Shown here piece by piece: positions 23,301-38,036 of a DNA stretch of 64,000 nucleotides. The notes beneath the pieces were generated by a model. The model saw only the letters and a list, made by a program, of their open reading frames with translations, was not told the origin of the DNA and did no database searches. The stretch is from Paralichthys olivaceus. Lineage: Eukaryota > Chordata > Actinopteri > Pleuronectiformes > Paralichthyidae. A program made the translations under genes and the position numbers. The number at the start of each line of letters is the position of its first letter. The first letter of the stretch is position 1. Location: NCBI RefSeq assembly GCF_024713975.1, contig NC_091100.1, forward strand, positions 19,105,501 to 19,169,500, read 5' to 3'.

Positions 23301-26300
23301 ATATGGCAAATTATATATATTTTATTTATTATTGTCTTATTGGCTATATCTTAATTTAATCATCCAGTCATCCAGTGGTTGAATGGCTTTTGGACCCTTT
23401 AATTGAGGAGACCAGCTTGAAAATGTATGATTACCTTGAAAATACCTGAACAAGCCACACCAATCTATCTTCTAATTCCAGACATCTCTGTCTGTCTGTG
23501 ACTTACATCTCTTGAGAAACGTTCATTGTATTGACTTCACACTTGGCATGTTTATTGTTAAGGGCCCAGGGAATTCGAATGTCATACGTTCAATTTTACT
23601 AAACTTTGACCATGTCACCAATGTCTGTAGCAGCAGTGACTCATCAACTAAAGTGAAGCTGACGATCACGACAATATTGCGTTCAGATCAACGGCAACGA
23701 TGACTAATGCTGCGTAAGCATCACAGAACTTTGAATTGACAGGTGAACAGCTCTTGGTGCAGCAGCAGTGGAGCAGCTTCAGGTTTGGAATGACAACCAG
23801 CATCACCACAGGCCAAGCCAACAGCCCATCGAGAACAGGGATGTTGAGAAAGGAAAGTGCACTAGTTCAACAATTTCAGAATAAGTTTGAAAAGTATGTT
23901 CTTTTTTCACATATGAACAATAATCATGGATGGATTCTATTAGGTGTGGCTGATTCGGGGCTCAGTTGGCTCACTGACTTGATGTAACATCTAAATGGAA
24001 GAATGAAATCAGTAATGTTACTGATTACCCTCTTCCTTTTTGTGCTGTGACAAGTATATTGTCTATTTGTCATGAACCCAACAGAATGGGCCCTGAAGAT
24101 GAACAATATTGGAAATATAACAGCAGAATAAATATTACAGAGACAAAGCTCATCAGAGAGCATGTGTAGAAAACGTGTCGTAAGAAATGGAAATTAAAAC
24201 TAAACTCAAATGGTAAAAGAAACAGATGAAGAGATATAAAACTGTGATACTGGGCCCAGGTGGCTCTGATTTAGCTGGCACACTCCAATCAGTGACGATC
24301 AAGAGAGTAAACAGAGAGCATGAGCACACACACACACACATGCACGCACACACACGTATTTATTAAAGCTGAAGTCATTTTGCTCACTAAAACATTACAA
24401 TGACTTTCCTTCACTACAGATCTAACAAGACACGAGAGAAATTTTCTACTGCCTGATTTTATAGAGGCAAGAAAATGAAGATGACATTATGAACAATATT
24501 TAAATCCAGATGTCTGCTGGATAAAAGAAATCATCCCCTGTGCATTCATTTTCATTAAGAGGGGGAGAAAACCTGTTTACGTATCCTCCCTCAGACAGTG
24601 AAGGCTGCACAATGTGTGTTTGTGAGTACGTGTAACGACAACTCATTGTGACTGACATGTTCTTCATCAGGATTCAATTTCCAATAGGAAAGCGTAAGGT
24701 TGTTCTCTCTGTGTGTTCATGACCTTCCATACTGATGGTACAGCCCACAGTAGCACTGAGGGCTAACTCTAATCAATGACAGATTGCATTGGTCCTGGAT
24801 AAGGTCAGATATTCCTCACTATGCGATTTCCACTCATGAAAAAAAACAGGGGAGCGTGCCACACGCCTCTGCACAACCTTTTTTCAATTTTCACAGAGAT
24901 AATCATTCGCCCTGAGACAACGACAATACAACAAAGGTCAACGATCTCCAAAAGGAGGAGAGAGGACAAACGCAACAGGAAATAAGAGCGGAGAGCCACA
25001 GCTGGAGACTCAGGTCGCTCCATCCAACTTCTCAAAGCCAGATGTGCCATCTCCCACCTTCCATCTCAGCATCCAGCGAGTTAATGCAGCTCTTCTTTGA
25101 GAGGAGAAACAAATGTGTGGGAACAGACGCACACAGACAGAAGCAACCAGTGACGACAGCTCAACGTGAAAAGGAGACAAGGTTTTTAATGGCACAGACC
25201 ATGTCAGTGACACTGCTGCTTCATTACACAAACCTACTCACAGGCAAAATATACATTTCACTAATAATACACATTATACACTCTGACTAGTCACAGGTGT
25301 GATGCCTGCTCTGCAAATACACACACAGATAAACAGTGATCACAATCCCTCCTGCTGTTCCTTGAGTGTTAGGGTTCAACCAAGTTTTAAGACCGACCAG
25401 AGATGATGAAAACTAAACAACTGACAAAAGATACAGTGAATAAACTCTACATCATTATCACTTCTACTACAGACAGACAGATGTGTGCATGTACTTGAGT
25501 CACTGGACAAATACTATGACTATGGGACTCTGGGAGTCTTTACTTTGTGGTTAAATTAAATAGTTTCAGTGAAACATCTCATCAGAATGGCGGTTTCTAA
25601 GCAACAATCAAAAGGTCAGAAAATAGGATTTTTAAAACTTTTCAAAGATTTCAGTGGCACTTGATTTGTTTCGATTTCCACTGCAAGTACACATGCTACA
25701 TCTTTTAGTGCAATTTCCAGTCAGGTGCTAAGGGCTGCACAAACTCCAATGCAGATGTCCTTCAAAGTTCAGAGAGGATCCAGGGAGGATCTGTTTTTGC
25801 CCAGCTATTTATATGTTTTTCTATCAGAAGGATTCCGCAAAAACGAGTTGTTTTGAGAGATGGGTCATCTCTACATCGTCCGCTCCTCCTCTCTCCTCTT
25901 CACACCTGCTGTTCACGCCCCACAATGTTCGCCCTCATCTGCAGCATTGTTACTCTAATTATCAGATCAGTTTATGTTAATGATGTAGCAGAAGAATCAG
26001 AAGCTAATTACACAAAGAGGTCAAAGGTCAAACAGGACATCTCTATGCAAACTAGGCATCTGGGTGAAAAGTTGTGAGACACACACACACACACCGCTTT
26101 TTGCAGCAGCAAGGTTCTGCCCAATAGTTGTTGGTTCACTGGTCCACTGCATGGTTTAGTATGAGACTGGGACTCACATCCTAGGTGGCTCTCATGAGCC
26201 CTGTCCTGCAGTTTGATGTCCAGACAACTGAACCATTAGCTATATGTCATTCTCCTGCTGTCTTTCACTGTACTATCAAATAAAGGCCTGACAAATCATT

Positions 26301-29064
26301 AGTTGATTTATAAGCTCAGTCAGTACATATTATACTGTCTATGTCAGAGAACAGAGAAACATGTGCTGCATTCCTGCTGTCATTTTCACAGTATGACGAA
26401 AACTCAAACCACATACTTCTCAAATTCCCTCCATATTGTTTCTAAGTCTGAAGTAATTACATCAGCATATGCTAAGCTCTCCGTCGTGTGTCTTGATCTT
26501 TTTCATAACAGACACACAGACACACATAATCACACTGAGCTGTTTATCAATTAACTAAACCCAATTATTTATGTCCTCAAGAAATTGGGCAGATAAGAGG
26601 GGTGTGAGCGTGGGGGGTTGGGCTCCGTCCTACAGCACCACCTGGGACTCTGATCCCTCTGCTCATATCTGATATGTCACCTAATGGTGATGTCACCACC
26701 ACAACGTTTCATGAGCCAAAAACAGATCCGCTTCCTTGTGACTCAATGGTGACGCAAACAGTAAGGCTGCGAGGAAAAAGCAGAATTTGTCTGCTCACGA
26801 CAACAGAAACAAATATGGATGGAATCCTTTTTTTTACTGATCAAACTTTTCCAGGTGGGAGTCAAATGACTTTGAGACATTTATTGCAAAAATGCACACA
26901 AGTGAGCAGCAAGCTGAGACATAGATGTGACACAAAGTCCCGGTACTCATGTCATCTGCTGACAAACAGGCTCCCTCTACAATGTTTATATGCTAGACAG
27001 AGATGTTATGAAAGACTGAGGTAATGCATTTTAATATTATTAATTCATATGAGGTGTAATGTCAAGCAGGGATGAGGGACGGCTTGATATTGTAGAGGGA
27101 TTAGGGAGGAGGTGCTCCTCAGGTAGATATTACTAAGAAAGGGACAACGGCAAAGTAATCTCATTTGTTTTTAATATGACACACACACACGCACACACAC
27201 ACGCACACACTCTTCCCTGGAGTCAGTCTGCTCAGTCTCCAGATTTCCGAACACAAAGACAGAGTTATGGGTCACTTGTTATTTGGATTTTGTGCTTATT
27301 AGAAAATGTTGATGCTAACAGGCTAAATTAAAGATATGAACATGAAGAGCTGCAAACTCAGTATTGCTCAGGCAATGAAATAAACACCTTAATTCAATAA
27401 ACTTAATAAGCTAAAACTATTTCAAAAGCTTTGCCAAATCTCTTTGTACTTCTCGTTTTCAGTTTTCAACTATGAATAAGTAATCAGCCTTTTATTCCAA
27501 GAAGCTGACACTGTCACAGTTTTACACCTTTTTCTGAACACAGGTGTAAAACAAAATATACCTTTGAATAATAAGCCAGAGGTTTAACCACTTCAACTGA
27601 CACAACTGGCTTTTCCAACTCATTCAGTTTATCACATACACTTTGGCAGACATTTAAACTCATTTCAGCAATTTCCATTCAAATGAGACTTGGATTTTAC
27701 TTCCACATAAATTCAAGCTGTAACTAAGTCTCACACTTGAATTACTTTCAAAGTCATTTTAACTAATAATTAAAATGACTTGTGTAAATACCTAATCCGA
27801 GAAAAGTATAAAGTTCATCAATTAAAATATATTCCAAGCAAATATTACTGAAACGACTGAATATTACTTTTTGTAGTTGTAATATTACAGAAAAGTATCA
27901 ATTTTACAAAAATTTTGGTTAATATTAATAGAATAAAATCATAATATTACATGAAGAAAGTTGTAAACGTATTAGAACTAAATAATTAGAATAAAGTTGT
28001 AATTCTAGGCTGTGTGTCATATTTGACACATTATATTCTTATTCTTAATATTGTGACTTAATTGTCAAAATCTCTGTATTTTACTTTTTTATTAAGGCCC
28101 TAATTCTCCATCAGTATCAGTATCTTCTTCTTCCATCATCGTCACTGTTTCCGTTGACGTTGATTTGCTCTGCAGAGAAATCAAGTTCAGCAGCTTTAGG
28201 AAAATGACTCCAGCCACTGGAAGGTTGTAAGGTGACGCTGACTCATCGATCAGAGATGAATATGACCATCTTACATCAGTCCCCTGAGCTCCGATATCTG
28301 CCCTCTGCTTCTTCACTGATAAGACTGAGACTGATGTCTTTGATTGTGTGTGTATGATCAGTAGACAAGTGTAAAGCCAATTGACAGCTGCCATATTGAC
28401 GTATTGACCGCCCATCGCACATCTCGGGCCTATCACATGGCTGTAGACAGAGATAAGCTAAGGGAGTGAGGTTGGCATGACTGTTGGAGAAATGGAGTGG
28501 GGACATGATGGCTGCCAGAGCCAGCTATTGAGTGGTTGTGAGCCCCCTTGCTGTGCAACATAAATTCTCAATATAATGCAAAGTGAAAGGTGTCTACCTG
28601 AAAATGAGGTGGCTGACTTTAAATTGGGTCTCAATCACACCTGTCGTCCTCAGTCGTACACGCAGGACGTCTGTCTCTGTGGGCACGTAGTCTGGAGACG
28701 TGATGCGCGTCATGTTCTCAAAGAAACTGGAATGAGAAGGAAACGGAGAGATAAAAAGAGATGAGAGAGAGAGAAGGAGAAAATAACCTGCAGACAAACT
28801 TGACATCAAAAGAGATCAGGTATCAGTTATGGTCATGCAGGCTTGTGGCTCCTGGTCTGTGCCATTTGGTAGGGTAGGGCGTGCAGTGATAAGGCGGGAG
28901 CCCCAGGGGGCGCAGCGGCTCATCTCAATGAATGTTATGAATATTCACACTGTGATTTACCATAATAACACACTGAGGCTAAGCTTTCAAACACAGATTA
29001 GCTATTAATACAGCGAAGTGTGATCAACTGCATCATGTGTATGCTCACAGTGAGAAGTGCACTT

Positions 29065-29145
<81 letters not shown>

Positions 29146-32100
29146 CACTAACCTGAACTGCTTGTGACATTCTCAGCTAGTCATCCTGAATCAGTTTCTT
29201 CGACAGTGTGTCGTGTGTGTGTGTGTGTGTGTGTGTGTGTTGTGTGTGTGTAAATGCGTGTGTGTGTCCCACTGTCTTTGTGAGGACCACTCTGAGTTTT
29301 AAAAAGAGAGATTTCTTTAAAAGTAGAGCATTTTCTTTTATTCCTTGATTGAGTCTTGGTGGCAGCAGAACAAACTGTAAACAGACGATGATTATAACTT
29401 GGATTCATCTTTGTGACCACCTGATGAATAATGTCAAATATTTGTTTTCATTTCAGCTGCTTGTTTTTGCTAAGAATGATGTCTACACAACAATAAATGC
29501 AAAAAATAATTCCCTTTATGGTCAAGAGTCAATGAGGGTCCTAACAGGCACTGAAGAACAAATATGTGTGTGTGTCCCTGTGCGTGTGTGAACAGCAGAG
29601 GGTGATGGTGATGTGTGGTAGTTCTCAGTGGGAACAAGAGGGCCTGTCGGTGTAGATAACCCCAGAATGGAGGCGTCTTGCTGGGGTAGAGGATGAGAAC
29701 AGACGGCCTCCTGGTGGGTCCCAGCTCTGTCTTACCATTGTGTCACACACACCATCCACTCTACATTTGTGTCTTATTTCCAGTCTTTGTCTGCAACCTC
29801 ATTTCTCTACTTTCATTTCTGTGTAGGTTTGACTTAGTCTTAATATGAGCATTTAAAAGATGCGTCCATTACCCACCTTTTCATTTGAGATTATGTGCGT
29901 GACAATGTTTTGCTCTTATCTGTACAAAACCAGTTAAAACAAATGAGCACAGTGAGGAATAAGAGACTGACACCCCTCTCCCATCTCAATCTTTTTGGAT
30001 CTTATACAAATGTTCTTTGGATGTATATAATAGCTGTGGAGGTACATGTAATTACAGTTTACTGTGACCTGTCTCCCTCCATCTCTGCGCTCCAGACACT
30101 GATTCCCAGTGATGGCGAGCACATGTCCGAGCATCAGCCGGTAAGTCCAGCTAATTAGACTCCCGCATCTCCTCAGCCCAGCGTGAGTGCGTGCTGCAAG
30201 ATGTACTCACTACAGCGCCGAGTCATTAAGTTCGTACTCGTATCCCCGGGCTGACGCCGCCCTCACCCCCTGGTCGGTCCACAGGCAGGACAGGGCGTGG
30301 CTCAGGAAAGGAAAGAGCACCTGATCTTCGTCAAAACACCGCCCACACGACAGAACAGAATGGGCGTGGATCTGCGAGAGGAGACAGAAATGTGGATGGA
30401 TGGTCAGTGAGGGCCGGGAGGCCAGATGGAAAAAAGGATGTGAGAAAAGTTTATGAGCCTGTCTCTCTGCACTCCAGACTTGATAATCAGTATAGATACA
30501 CAAATTAGTGTATATGCAGACACACACACATACACACCCTGCAGACATTTAATAAAGGAAACACTTTGGTCATTATGTCCCGGCAGGATGTGCCGAGTGG
30601 GTGAGCAGGGTATGAGCTCTGATAACTTTGACAATAAAGTTCAAATCAAATTGAACATCTAATCATACCACCCACGTATCATCTAACTTTCTGCTGTTGC
30701 TCATACAGACAAACTGTCGGTGTATGTTTGTTTGTGAGTGTTCCTACTTATCTCTTTGTGAGGACCATTTTAGGCTTAGTCCCTACGACCCTTCTGAGGA
30801 CATTTTTGGAAAGTGAGGACAATTTGGTCGGTCCTCACTTTTTCAAAGGGCTGTTTGAGGGTTAAGACGTGGTTTGAGGATTAGGGTTAGAGCATTTAGT
30901 TTGGATGGTTAAGGTAAGGGGCAAGGGAATGCATTATGTCAATGAGTGTTACTAAAATAGAAGTACAAACACAAAATGTGTGTGTGTGTGTGTGTGCGTG
31001 CGGAGCCATATGAACCAGCTGCAGTGCTCAGATGCTTCTCTCTAGTGGCGATCTGGGTGCAGTGCAGCTGAAATCTAGCAATAAAATGATTAATTTGAAC
31101 AGAGGAGACGGTTGAAGAGAAAAACCAGGGACAGCTCTAAGAGTAGACACCGACACAAGGAGATGACTACCTTGTTCCTGCTGTTAGCCAGGTTAATCCG
31201 GAGGACCCCCATCCCATGGAGGACAAACTTCATGGAGGTCAGGAGGTTATCCAGGACTGCAGGCTGCAGAGAAAGTTTAGAGGTCAAGTTCATGACTTAT
31301 TAGACATTGTGTTTGCTGAGGGTTTTAATTTAGTTTCACTTATGACTTCACCGAAGTATAGTGTCAGCTGATGAGTTTCCTACCAAAGACAAGCATGTGA
31401 CAGGACTAACATTTTCTTTTTCATACATTTTCACAACAGTTAAAAGTTGTTCAAAGTCAAAATGTATAGATTTATAGGTATGTTTAGGTAACACAATCTG
31501 CCAATCAACCACTAAAGCTCACAGAAAAACATATAATCATCATGTTGGGGTCATGTTACCTGGAGTAGGTGCAGTAAATGAGATTAATGGGAAATTAGTG
31601 GCTGTGTAGAAGATATACAGGTTTCATATAATACATGACATATTATCACTGCAATATCGATTATCCAGTATCTCCACCAGTACAGTATATTTATCCTGTA
31701 AGGGTCACGGGGACGGTTGCTTGGAGCCAGTCTAAGCTGACATTGGGTAAGAGTGAGGTAGGGGACAGGTGACCAGCATATCAATTTAGAGTCTACTATC
31801 TGTGTCTTAGCAAAAAACCCACTCAAGCGCGAACTCCAATGGAAACCAGGATTTGAACCACGAGCCTTCTTGCTGTGACGCAACAGTGCTTACCCCATGA
31901 CCATTGCAGTTGCCAAGTAGTTATTATGGCAAAAATATGTTAGCAACCTGGTTGCAATTTGCATATATACTAGACACAGAGACTCACAGGAAGTTGATTG
32001 GTGACTCTATATTGATACACTGGTGACCTGTCCATGTTGTTGGATGTGAACAGCGGAGAAACTAGACCAGAACATTAAAAGCTGAACATTAACACAAATA

Positions 32101-32294
32101 ATTTGAATATAATATACCTTGAATTCTAGACACGTATACACATATTTGTGCGGTCGAGTGTGTGCATGTTTGCATCTATCAGAGCTCAGGGATCAGCATT
32201 AAAGAACAACAGAACACATTAATTAAACTCATAACTCTGTCTTTGTGTTCGGAAATCTGGAGACTTAAGTGACTGAGCAGACTGACTCCTGGGA

Positions 32295-32333
<39 letters not shown>

Positions 32334-32420
32334 GTTTGTGTGTATGTGTACTCTACGCCACTCTGCTGCCAGCTCAAGATAAGCTTCACATTCCATCACG
32401 ATTCTATCACAGTCTGGTTG

Positions 32421-32457
<37 letters not shown>

Positions 32458-33537
32458 CAGTGCTTGGATTGAGATGTGCTGCTCTCCCAGTGAAATGTGC
32501 GGGGTGAGATAAATGTGTGAGGTGAGATAAGTGTGTGAGGTGACAGTGCTTCATCTTACGAGCAGCGCTGCGCTCACGACTGCTGACACCACGGCATTAG
32601 GGACAAATTAAGTTCTCTTTTAGGAGAACGCTCGCTGACAGCACCGCATTGATTTGTGTCCGAAATAAGCTGCTTTGTGTGTCTCCCCGTCAACCTAACC
32701 ATCATTGTCAGATATGCAATTTCATATCCCTCTATATTTGCTATATAATAATAAACCATTCTTATTGTCTAAAGAACAGTCAAAATGGATCTTTGTGGTG
32801 TAGTTTCTATGTTTTATGGTCATAAACATCCCTGAAAATTGGTGATGAGGGTGTGATGGCAGCGTTGAGGTTTAAGATGTGTAAATGTGTCCCAGGACAA
32901 CAAGTCCTGCGCTCACTGGGAGAAGGCAACGCAGTACACACGCCTGGTGATGAGGATGCTGCGACAGTAGTGTGCCAGTAAACACTATCGTGAATAAGGT
33001 ACAAGTACATAAAATTACGAATTATAATCCCAAAAATGACCCTGGAGTTAAATCAACTACTCCTTTCCAATTTCAACAAAGCTTGAGCTTCATAAATGTC
33101 ACAACCACATTATTTATTACAAATCTATTGTTATCTTTTCTGTACAGGTGTTGAAATGTTTCTTTTTCGTCTTCCAACAAGTCACATATGATGTCACTGA
33201 TTCATTGTTTATACCCTCATCTATCATCATCTGTCGTCATTCTCCTTCCTTCCCTCCCTCCACCTTTATCCTCCTTATCAACCGTTTCCCAGTTCCTCCC
33301 TCTCTGACTCAAGGTGGGAGACAGAGAGGGAGGGTACAGGTCATGGTCGAACAGCATCAGACACTTTGTAGTCTTTGTAGCTAATTAACAAACAGTATGT
33401 GCAGGAAACTTTAACAACTTAGGAGCAGTTCACCAACCATCTTGTACTGGCGTTTAAATGTAAACGCACTTTCTATCAAATGGCTACCATACCTAACACT
33501 GTGCCACTTTATTTTACCAAGCAATACATGCCTGCAT

Positions 33538-33592
<55 letters not shown>

Positions 33593-34703
33593 GTGTCCAT
33601 TTACTCCATACTTACTGAATCTAAAGGTGACGCAAAGCTAAGTGGAATCAGATTACCATACGATACCCCTAGCTGCAGGCTAGTGTGTGTGTGTGGGTGT
33701 GTATTTATTGGACGTTATCAGTTTACAAGGAAGTCTAACAGACAGAAATCTCTCCCACCTTTCTAACCTTTGTATGGTGCTAATAATCCTGCCACCATCA
33801 CCACCACCACAGTTTAAAGTATTGTGGGAACTTTGTGGTACATCGTGCATCAGCAGACATATAACAACTCTCATTACAAAAGTCTAATCTCTAAATCCAT
33901 CCACACACACTGAACTATTGTTGTGTTGCTTACTGTCCAGCTCACAGTTTGAATCGGCTCCCTGAGCACAGAGAACTAACAGCCGTTAGCAGTTGTCTTG
34001 TGTCAAAAACACAACAATAAAGAATGTAGCTGAACTGGTGGTGGCCTGGTATTTAATCATTAACCACAGACTGTTCTGATGACAATGTGTAACTAAGCAT
34101 GAGTGTGGTTGTAGATTATAAGCTCCATTGGTTTTCCAAACTAAAGTCTCACTGCTCCCAGATTTATTTTGTATTTCCTTAAGATACTTGTTCATGAGAC
34201 AAATATTCATGCAAACACCTGAATCAACAGAGACATTCCTGACTGAAAAATATTAATCCACTTCATAAATGTTAACCACACACACACATCACTTCTGTTG
34301 ACAAAGAGCTGTGTGTATTGGAGGAGCACGAAGGGAAAAATCTCAGTCCATCAGCCTATCCACAGCAAAAACAACACTAAGGCCCGGGGCTGCAAATAAA
34401 GGAGGGATGAGACACAGAGAAGCCCCCTTCCTACTGTTCCTTCTCTTATTCCTCCAGTACAGGTCCCATCATGGTCCTAATGCAATACAAGCCTGTCTGG
34501 CAGCTCCACAAAGAGCCAGACAGAGGAACAAAGACATGGGGTTTTCTCACTGTGCCTTCAGGGGACACTTTAGAGAACAGAGCATGGAGCAAGGATAACC
34601 TGTCCAGTTCAAGGCAGGGTTAAGATCATCACGATGCCACTAGTGGACACTAGTGTGAAATATATGCTCACATAATGCCTGTGTGTGTGTGTGTGTGTGT
34701 GTG

Positions 34704-34739
<36 letters not shown>

Positions 34740-37280
34740 CGCAGGGGAGGGTGTGTCTGTGTTTGCCCTGGGAGGTTGGGATGGTCAGAGAAGGGAAGGG
34801 CAGGTCTGCTGGTGTCATTTTCCACTTGAAAATAAGGGCGTCACCTGAGAACGAAGGCAAACCCAACTGACAGAGGAGACAACAAAAGAGGAGGCATGTG
34901 TGCATGTTAACCGGCTGACTAGAGGAAGTGCTTTTGAAATCTTTAGTGTGTTTCCTACAGCTGCATTACAATAACTAGAATGGCACTTTAGAGATCATAC
35001 CTCCCTCAACAGTCCCCTTATGAAACCATATTTAAATTCAGTAGATCCAGATTTTAATTTGGATCTGCTCTGATTCCTGGATCCAGATCCACTCCAGAAT
35101 TGTATGGCTAATGTCACACCCCTCCAGAAAATGTAATTGAAATCCTCAGAGGTATTTCATTTTAATTCTTCATTTTACTGTTTATTAAAGTCTTGCAGGA
35201 AATAGTTTGTGTCCCTCTTTAGTGCTTTTTAAAAACATTATGAAATAGAATGGCACTCAGTAGAGCACATTGCTTTCGAAGCCAAAGCATCTTGATCGCT
35301 GGCTGCAGGCTTGCTACACTATTGGTCTTTTATCTGTTAGCATTGTTGGTATGTGCATATTAGATGTTAGCATACAAATACAGCCTCATTGAACCTCCAG
35401 CATTGCTCTTGACTCTTGTGGTTCAGAACTGATAATAGACCATTTCTAAATGACTAATGTATTTTTTAGTACAACCCCCCCTTATTTAACAAGGAAATCT
35501 AAATTCTTAAATGATTTTCTGAACACAAGCACCTGCACAAGACTTTTGCCTGAATAAAATACAATCTCAATCTATAACAACTTTTTATTTGAATCGGAAC
35601 TATATGATCATATAAAATGTAAATAAAATGGTTATGAATCAAACCAGACATTGTAACGTCCCATTGATCTGCAGAAGGGTTTTTATTTTCACCATGCACA
35701 GTCCAGTAAAAGAAAGTCTGATGCTTGTGTTTGCAGGAGTGAACTGCAGACAGGCTGACTGAAGGAGAGGAGTCCAGGGAGGGAGCTGAGGCATCTTTAA
35801 TATCTAGAAATGCATTCACACATCGCAGCTGCCTGTACAAACAACTGGGACCTTCACATGCCACATCAACGTGTGAGTGTATAATCCCAGTGGCCAATGA
35901 GGAGCTGCCAAATGGAAATATTTGACAGTGTTTAGCATATCTCCAGAAAATATATAGGCCTGTTGCACATAGGATGATCACATGCATAAACACCAACCCT
36001 CTAAGTAAATATAGCTCTTTCATAAATAATGTTCAAGTTCATTTTTGGTTCACTAACTCGGGCAGCTTCACTGTGGAGCCTGCTTTCAGTTTTACAGTCT
36101 CTTTCACAAACGAAACCAAGGTGGGTTCAAACTCCACCATCTTCATAATTAGTTTTGGTCTGACCGTTATTGCAGGAAGACGGAGCAGGTATCTGAAAGA
36201 CCCTTTCTGTCATCACATACTCATTGTGTTTATGAATCACAGAAAGGAGGAGGCACGGGGAGAAAAGGAGAAAAGAAATAGAAGAAAGGGATGAGTAGGA
36301 ATCAGTAAAAGGTTAAAGGTTTTATATGTACATGTTTTGATATATCACTACATGGCCCACAACTGTTTTTAGAGGAAAAGTTGATGCATCAGACTTTATT
36401 GCTTTACTGTAAGAGCTGAGGTGGAAATCAACAACACTGACTGTGTTTACATGGACATCAATATTCTGAGTATTGACCATATTCAGAATAAGACAATATT
36501 TGTGTTTGCCTGAGCTTCTAACATTAGATTCCATTCATGTTCCTGTTCATATGTTGCAAACACAGTCTGACCACAGCTCCAGTCAACATTATGTCCTACC
36601 ACTTGAACCCAGGACATGTGTCATCAAGCAGTGAGTGACAACTCCATAGGTTGTTATAATGTGATTGCCTACACAATGTCACCACACACAGAATACTCCA
36701 CATGTCTTCATTTGATTATTACTAACTCAGAGTGTGACCTTATTCAGGTTGAAGAAAATGCTGTTTGCATGACAGTGTCTAATTCAGACTATTGTCTTCA
36801 TCAGGTTAATATCAGAATATTGGTGTCCAATTAACCGTTGTCGTCCTTCTCTTTCTATCACTTCCTTTCTTTGCCTTACACTACAGACCAGCTGCTTGCA
36901 CTAGCTGGTTAACTTGGATAGGTTGGTTGGTTAAACTCAGACTCAGCATTAGTGTTGTTTTTCACCACTGGACACAACTTTTGGTGAGTAAACCAATAAA
37001 GTTTAATGCACAACTACACTTGTTTCCTCTACAGGCCGGTAGTAACAGCTGTAAGTGCTTTTGGTTAGCACTAGCAAAAATTTAATAAACATAATAACGT
37101 AAACATAATAACACCTGTGGGGGTGGGGTGGGGGTGGCGTAAGATAAACCTTCAGTAAAAACAAGCTGAAACTGAAGCTGTGTGCGTGTGTGTGTGTGTG
37201 TGTGTGTTCAACCATTCCAATTTCCCCACCCCATCCCAACCTCTAGTGCAACAAAGGAATTTGGCTTTCAGTCCCTCACA

Positions 37281-37339
<59 letters not shown>

Positions 37340-38000
37340 GAAGAGCAGATGAGAGCCAAACCACTGCATACCAGCTTGGATCTGACCCTGGGTATCATGA
37401 GAAATCTCAGTCGCCCACAGGAACTAACCATCGCCTCGTATTTCATGTCATCTCCCATCACTGCTCCTCCATCTTTAATCTCATCTAATAATGCATCACC
37501 ATGACTGCAGCACAAACTGACCTCTTGACCTCTGTGATTGGAATCAGGTTCTTACCTGAAATGACAATAACCCAACGCTAAACACATGTAACAATAGTCT
37601 GTTTAAGCATTTATTAGTTTTCCCTTTTTTTAGATAAGAGAGCAATGTGATTGTTTTCCTGGAAACATCACCAAACTTACTGTATGCAAATAGACTGTTA
37701 ACTGATTTTAAAGAAAAGGCAGGGGGATGCAGGTTGTAGTCTGGTCATGTGTATTGTGGGGATCTAAACCAGTTTAGACAGTCACATAAAAATGATTTGT
37801 CTTTCTTATGGGACCCATAAGATAAAACATTCAATTCCATGGTGACATGTTCTAAGGTTAAGATTAGGTTTAGGTTAAGATTAGGTTAGGGTAGGTTTAG
37901 TTTAAGGTTAGGATTAGGTTCAGATTGAGGTCAGGTTAAGGTTAAGGCTTGGTTAAGGTTAGTTTAAAATGAAGGTTGGGTTTAGGTTAGTAAAAAAACC

Positions 38001-38036
<36 letters not shown>

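Larger units (their letters stand above)
22348..28597 (-). other. gnav1: gnav1 intron 5 (6.2 kb)
   Basis: No exon is recognised. It contains a GC-rich patch with near-palindromic GGGGCTGCATCC/GGAGGCTGCAT at 22490-22700, a short CA run at 24326-24353, one arm of a long inverted repeat at 27181-27269, and an ATTAC-rich degenerate tract at 27836-28010. The rest is unremarkable AT-rich sequence. Confidence 0.65.

Noticed and set aside
35499-36023. 174-codon minus-strand open frame in gnav1 intron 2
   Set aside because: No recognisable domain, no matching exon neighbours and mid-intron position. Chance is the better explanation.
37850-37990. Interstitial telomere repeat
   Set aside because: TTAGGG-like words are irregular and mixed with GGTTAA; the block is part of the dispersed family B element, which has another copy at 8187-8480.
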